NCBI GenBank assembly: GCA_041918675.1
Contig: JAYRVF010000007.1
Coordinates: forward strand, 172,350 to 236,349
Source of the DNA: SCUB01 sp041918675
GTDB lineage: Bacteria > Pseudomonadota > Alphaproteobacteria > Rhizobiales > Xanthobacteraceae
Reading direction: 5' to 3'
DNA length: 64,000 nucleotides
Shown in pieces: positions 60,474 to 64,000 of this stretch. The notes under the pieces are model-generated. The model saw only the letters and a program-made list of their open reading frames with translations. It was not told the DNA's origin and searched no databases. Position numbers and translations under genes: made by a program. How positions within the stretch are numbered: the stretch's first letter is position 1; the number at the start of each line of letters is the position of its first letter.

Positions 60474-61607
60474 CTAGCCGGCCGCCATCGTCGCGCGCAC
60501 TTGCGCGCGCAGATCGTCGATGCAGGTCAGCCCCTTGGGCGAGTCGATATGCCAGAAGGTCCAGCCGTTGCAGGCTTCGAGCCCCTGCGCCAGCGCGCCG
60601 ATGCGATGGATCGAGCCAACCTTGTCGGCGAAACTCAGCGCGCCGTCGGCGCGCACCAGCGCGTTGTATCGTTTTCTCGCATCGGTGAGTCTGGTGCCGG
60701 GCTTGATCATGCCGCGCTCGATGAGTTCGGCGAACGGCACGCGCGGAGCCTCGCGCGCGGTCATGAACGGGGCAAGCGTGGCCTCGGGCAGGGGTTCGAC
60801 TTCGGCGATGCGACGTTCGGCCGCGCGCGCGTAGGTCTCGTCGCGCTCGAAGCCGATGTAGCTACGGCCGAGGCGTCTGGCGACCGCGCCGGTGGTGCCG
60901 GTGCCGTTGAACGGATCGATCACCAGATCGCCGGGCTTCGACGAGGACAACAGCACGCGCGCAAGCAGCGCCTCCGGCTTCTGCGTCGGGTGGACCTTCT
61001 TGCCGGCCTTGTCCTTGAGCCGTTCCTCGCCGGTGCACAGCGGGATCAGCCAGTCCGAGCGCGCCTGCACGTCCTCGTTCGCCGCCTTCAGCGCCTCGTA
61101 GTTGAAGGTATAGGCCTTGGCGTCGGCGTCGCGGGCGGCCCAGATCAGCGTTTCATGGGCGTTGGTGAAGCGGCGGCCACGGAAATTCGGCATCGGATTG
61201 GATTTGCGCCAGACGACGTCATTGAGGATCCAGAAGCCGAGGTCCTGCAGGATCGCGCCGACGCGGAAGATGTTGTGATAGGAGCCGATCACCCACAGCG
61301 TGGCGCTCGGCTTCATCAGGCGGCGGCAGGCGATCAGCCAAGCGCGGGTGAAATCGTCGTAGGTGGAAAAGCTCGAGAACTTGTCCCAGTCGTTCGTCAC
61401 CGCGTCGACATGGGAATCGTCGGGGCGCTTCAGATCACCCTGCAATTGCAGATTATAGGGCGGATCGGCGAAGACGAGATCGACCGAGGCGGGCGCCAGT
61501 TTCGACATCTCGGCGACGCAATCGCCGACGATGACGCGCGAAGTCGGGGCCGACTCAAAATGTGTGCGGGGCGCCCGTGAGGACGCCCCGCGACGCGATG
61601 CAACCAT
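60474..61607 (-). CDS. ccrM: Cell-cycle regulated DNA adenine methyltransferase (GANTC)
   Basis: 377 aa. Amino-methyltransferase of the beta class, with the catalytic D-P-P-Y motif (VDLVFADPPYNLQLQGD) before the AdoMet motif (GDLVIDPFNGTGTTGAVARRLGR). The C-terminal 80-residue domain, ending RYNALVRADGALSFADKVGSIHRIGALAQGLEACNGWTFW, is the CcrM-specific DNA-recognition part. It methylates adenine in GANTC at the end of each replication round. GANTC sites and a CtrA-like box lie directly upstream, matching control in Caulobacter and Rhizobiales. Confidence 0.97.
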   Translation of the reverse strand: MVASRRGASSRAPRTHFESAPTSRVIVGDCVAEMSKLAPASVDLVFADPPYNLQLQGDLKRPDDSHVDAVTNDWDKFSSFSTYDDFTRAWLIACRRLMKPSATLWVIGSYHNIFRVGAILQDLGFWILNDVVWRKSNPMPNFRGRRFTNAHETLIWAARDADAKAYTFNYEALKAANEDVQARSDWLIPLCTGEERLKDKAGKKVHPTQKPEALLARVLLSSSKPGDLVIDPFNGTGTTGAVARRLGRSYIGFERDETYARAAERRIAEVEPLPEATLAPFMTAREAPRVPFAELIERGMIKPGTRLTDARKRYNALVRADGALSFADKVGSIHRIGALAQGLEACNGWTFWHIDSPKGLTCIDDLRAQVRATMAAG

Positions 61608-61625
61608 GACTCAGGACTCTGACTC
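61608..61625. promoter_or_regulatory. Three GANTC sites at the ccrM start
   Basis: GACTC at 61608-61612, 61615-61619 and 61621-61625, starting one base before the ccrM start codon. In Caulobacter, methylation of such sites in the ccrM leader lowers expression. Confidence 0.8.
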
Positions 61626-61687
61626 AGGCAACGCGGCCGGTGACGCGGGACCAACAAACCGACTGCGCGCGATCATGGCGGTGCAAG

Positions 61688-61703
61688 GTAAAAATCGACT
61701 TAA
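61688..61703 (-). promoter_or_regulatory. CtrA-like box upstream of ccrM
   Basis: Read on the minus strand: TTAA-N7-TTTAC, one mismatch from TTAA-N7-TTAAC. It lies about 80 bp before the ccrM start. Confidence 0.5.
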
Positions 61704-61812
61704 TCGGGGCGCGTAAACGCGCTAGGCAATATTTGCCGGGGGCGCTATTGATCGGGACGGGCGCGCCGCACATATCGCTGCGGCGGCTCTCAAGCAGGCG
61801 AGGAGGATGACG

Positions 61813-62751
61813 ATGCGCTACGATGACTTCCGTCGCAGCGACAACATCGACGATCGGCGGGACGACGACAGCGGCGGCATGGGCGGCGGCGGCGGGTTCG
61901 GTTTGCCGATCGGGCAGGGCGGTCTCGGCATCGGCACGATCCTCGTGCTTGGCCTGCTCGGCTGGGCGCTGGGCATCGATCCGCGCATTCTCATTGGCGG
62001 CGCCGAAATCCTGTCCGGCGGCATGTCGCCTTCCTCCTACCAGACCGAGGCGCGCCAGGGGCCGCGCCCGGCGCAGACCGGCGCGCCCAAGGACGAGATG
62101 GGCGGCTTCATCGCCGGCGTGCTCGGCGAGATCGACGACCGCTGGTCGGAGATCTTCTCCGCCAGCGGCCAGCGCTATCAGGGCCCGCGCATCGTCCTGT
62201 TTCGCGGCGCCACCAATGGCGGGCGCTGCGGCATGGCGCAAAGCGCGATGGGGCCGTTCTATTGCCCGCCCGACCGGCAGATCTTCGTCGATACCGCCTT
62301 CTTCCGCGAGGTCGAGACGCGCTTCCGCGGCTGTTCGGGCAAGGCGTGCCAGTTTACCCAGGCCTATATCATCGCCCACGAGGCCGGCCACCACATCCAG
62401 AACCAGCTCGGCATCCTGGAGAAGGTGCAGAGCGCGCAGCAGCGCGCCGGCAGCCGCGCCGATGCCAACCGCCTGCAGGTGATGGTCGAGCTGCAGGCCG
62501 ACTGTTTCGCCGGCGTCTGGGCCAACAAGGAGAAGCAGAAGCGCAACTTCCTCGAGGAAGGCGACATCGACGCGGCGTTGCAGACGGCGTCCGCGATCGG
62601 CGACGACACGCTTCAGCGCAAGATGCAGGGCCGCGTCGTGCCCGATTCCTTCACCCACGGCTCGGCCGAACAGCGCAAGCGCTGGTTCCTCGTCGGCTTC
62701 CAGCAGGGCTCGGTGCAGGCTTGCAACACATTCCAGGCGGCGAATCTGTAA
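61813..62751 (+). CDS. ypfJ: Neutral zinc metallopeptidase, YpfJ/KPN_02809 family
   Basis: 312 aa. The start at 61813 is six bases after AGGAGG. Residues 20-38 are glycine-rich; a transmembrane helix follows (GIGTILVLGLLGWALGI, about 38-55). Zinc motif H189-E-A-G-H193 in AYIIAHEAGHHIQNQLG, conserved cysteines C139, C151, C174 and C179, and the C-terminal FVDTAFF, ELQADCFAGVWA and SFTHGSAEQRKRWF motifs. The peptidase domain is probably periplasmic. Not linked to a pathway. It is divergent from ccrM. Confidence 0.95.
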   Translation: MRYDDFRRSDNIDDRRDDDSGGMGGGGGFGLPIGQGGLGIGTILVLGLLGWALGIDPRILIGGAEILSGGMSPSSYQTEARQGPRPAQTGAPKDEMGGFIAGVLGEIDDRWSEIFSASGQRYQGPRIVLFRGATNGGRCGMAQSAMGPFYCPPDRQIFVDTAFFREVETRFRGCSGKACQFTQAYIIAHEAGHHIQNQLGILEKVQSAQQRAGSRADANRLQVMVELQADCFAGVWANKEKQKRNFLEEGDIDAALQTASAIGDDTLQRKMQGRVVPDSFTHGSAEQRKRWFLVGFQQGSVQACNTFQAANL

Positions 62752-62761
62752 CGGGGGCGTG

Positions 62762-63310
62762 ATGGGTCATTCCGAGGGGCCGAAGGAGTTCATTCCGCTC
62801 AACATCGCCGTGTTGACGGTCTCCGACACGCGCACGGCCGCCGACGACAAGTCGGGCAACACGCTGGTCGAGCGGCTGGAGACGGCCGGCCACAAGCTCG
62901 CCGCGCGCGCGATCGTCACCGACGATGTCGAGAAGATCCGCGCCCAGGTGAAGGCGTGGATCGCCGACAAGGGCGTCGACGTGGTGATCTCGACCGGCGG
63001 CACGGGCTTTACCGGCCGCGACGTGACGCCGGAGGCGCTGGAGCCCTTGTTCGAAAAGCGGATGGACGGCTTTTCGATCGCCTTTCACATGATGAGCTAT
63101 CCGAAGATCGGCACCTCGACGATCCAGAGCCGCGCCACCGGCGGCGTGGCGGGGGCGACCTACATCTTCTGCCTGCCGGGTTCGCCCGGCGCCTGCCGCG
63201 ACGGCTGGGACAACATCCTCGCCTCCCAGCTCGACTACCGCACCAAGCCCTGCAACTTCGTCGAGATCATGCCGCGGCTCGATGAGCATCTGCGGCGGAA
63301 GGCGGATTAA
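62762..63310 (+). CDS. moaB: Molybdenum cofactor biosynthesis protein B
   Basis: 182 aa. MogA/MoaB fold: LNIAVLTVSDTRT at the start, ISTGGTGFTGRDVTPEALEPLFEKRMDGF with the T-G-G-T-G motif, then FCLPGSPGACRDGWDNILASQLDYR. Adenylylates molybdopterin or supports metal insertion. The molybdopterin enzyme at 9673 would need such a cofactor. Start at the ATG; a GTG three bases earlier is possible. Follows the peptidase by 10 bp. Confidence 0.96.
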   Translation: MGHSEGPKEFIPLNIAVLTVSDTRTAADDKSGNTLVERLETAGHKLAARAIVTDDVEKIRAQVKAWIADKGVDVVISTGGTGFTGRDVTPEALEPLFEKRMDGFSIAFHMMSYPKIGTSTIQSRATGGVAGATYIFCLPGSPGACRDGWDNILASQLDYRTKPCNFVEIMPRLDEHLRRKAD

Positions 63311-63345
63311 ACTCGCGGCGATGAGTTCCGTCGCCGATCAAATCT

Positions 63346-63585
63346 GACCCCTCACCCGCCTCGCTCACTTTTCGTTCGCTCGGCCCCCTCTCCCGCAAGG
63401 GGAGAGGGAACGCACGGCGCGGCCGTCATCGTCTTCGGCGGATGTGAATTCCGCGCCGGCGTCGTTCAGGTTCGGGACCGCGCTCGACGCGGTGATCCGT
63501 CATCCATGCGAGGCAATGGATCTGTGGGGTCGCTCCCGGATCAAATTCGCGCAAACCGATCAGTGCCATTGCATGACGGGTGGAG
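63346..63585 (+). repeat. 240-bp direct repeat, copy 1
   Basis: Same sequence as copy 2 at an exact 415-bp offset with substitutions but no visible indels. Begins GACCCCTCACCCG, includes a CCCTCTCC-CGCAA-GGGGAGAGGG hairpin, ends near GCATGACGGGTGGAG. Confidence 0.95.
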
Positions 63586-63670
63586 GTGTCGAGGCGTCCC
63601 TCTTTCCCTCTCCCCTTGAGGGAGAGGGTGGCGAGGCCGGCGCGTGGCGACGGCCGCGCCGGGTGAGGGG
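63347..63670. mobile_element. MITE-like element with terminal inverted motif
   Basis: ACCCCTCACCCG (63347-63358) and its exact reverse complement CGGGTGAGGGGT (63659-63670) bracket about 300 bp that contain copy 1 and a second CCCTCTCC/GGGAGAGGG stem. No transposase. Non-coding; the open frame inside is a by-product. Confidence 0.55.
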
Positions 63671-63760
63671 TGCTTATCTTCGCGCGCGCCTCGATGATCG
63701 CATTCATGATCTTGGATCGATCCGGGCCAAAATCATCGTGATCGGATGCCGATCGGATTT

Positions 63761-64000
63761 GACCCCTCACCCGTCTCGCTCACTTTTCGTTCGCTCGGCA
63801 CCCTCTCCCGCAAGGGGAGAGGGAACGCGCGGCGCGGCCGTCATCGTCTTCGGCGGATGTGAATTCCGCGCCGGCGTCGTTCAGGTCCGGGACCGCATTC
63901 GACGCGGTGATCCGTCATCCATGCGAGACAAGAGATGCGCGGGGTCGCTCCCGGATCAAATTCGCGCAAACCGATCAGTGCCATTGCATGACGGGTGGAG
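63761..64000 (+). repeat. 240-bp direct repeat, copy 2 (cut by window edge)
   Basis: Second copy, in the same orientation, running to the end of the window. The 90 bp between the elements includes the TTGGATCGATCC-type palindrome related to 25183-25205. Confidence 0.95.

Noticed and set aside
63426..63770. 114-codon minus-strand frame in the right-end repeat
   Set aside because: It runs through the repeat, its stems and the spacer. Arginine-rich, no start context; a by-product of the repeat.

Overview
The window is high-GC DNA from an alphaproteobacterium, almost certainly Hyphomicrobiales (Rhizobiales). The evidence is gene content: a fused cytochrome b/c1 gene (fbcH) behind a Rieske gene, a fused trpE(G) behind a short Trp-rich leader peptide, ccrM with GANTC sites at its start, the membrane ferritin MbfA, and conserved alphaproteobacterial blocks (dciA-dsbA-smc; DUF1285-NUDIX-DUF6111-CCA transferase opposite MoxR-DUF58-DUF4159). 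No tRNA, rRNA, CRISPR array, prophage or intact insertion sequence was seen.

Left part, 1-11856, is the most accessory block. A minus-strand operon (start codon at 6319, running off the left edge) encodes a MetV-MetF fusion, a corrinoid protein, a URO-D family methyltransferase, a MetH-activation-like protein, a corrinoid-reactivating ferredoxin/ATPase and a pterin-binding methyltransferase. Together these make a cobalamin- and tetrahydrofolate-dependent demethylation route; the methyl donor is unknown. It faces a divergent amidohydrolase across a short promoter region holding two identical-architecture operators (GTTGAC-N2-GTCAAC). MarR and LysR regulators and an orphan molybdopterin oxidoreductase follow.

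Middle part, 11908-36157, is mostly chromosomal housekeeping: ycjX/ycjF, a lytic transglycosylase, the glyoxylate-shunt gene aceA with its divergent ScfR/RamB-type regulator, mbfA with a phosphoesterase, NUDIX and GNAT genes, the four-gene MoxR operon, the CCA-adding enzyme and hemF. At 20033-21835 an AT-rich patch carries one unrecognised membrane protein with an internal two-fold repeat; it looks acquired.

Right part, 36183-64000, holds trmL, the bc1 complex genes, a dienelactone hydrolase, trpL-trpE(G) with a readable attenuator, mtaP and apt (adenine salvage), two linked ParA-like ATPases, LemA and an M48 protease, an Xre/RES toxin-antitoxin pair, smc, dsbA, dciA, mutY, a nitrate-sensor-type chemoreceptor, a formyltransferase/deacetylase pair, ccrM, a YpfJ-type metallopeptidase and moaB. 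The right edge is a repeat array: two 240-bp direct copies exactly 415 bp apart, the first inside a pair of inverted terminal motifs.

Functional links: the demethylation operon feeds methyl groups into the folate pool; aceA suggests growth on C2 compounds; petA-fbcH and hemF serve respiration and haem; ccrM and smc are cell-cycle genes. Start codons were chosen by ribosome-binding site and by the many 4-bp ATGA overlaps.
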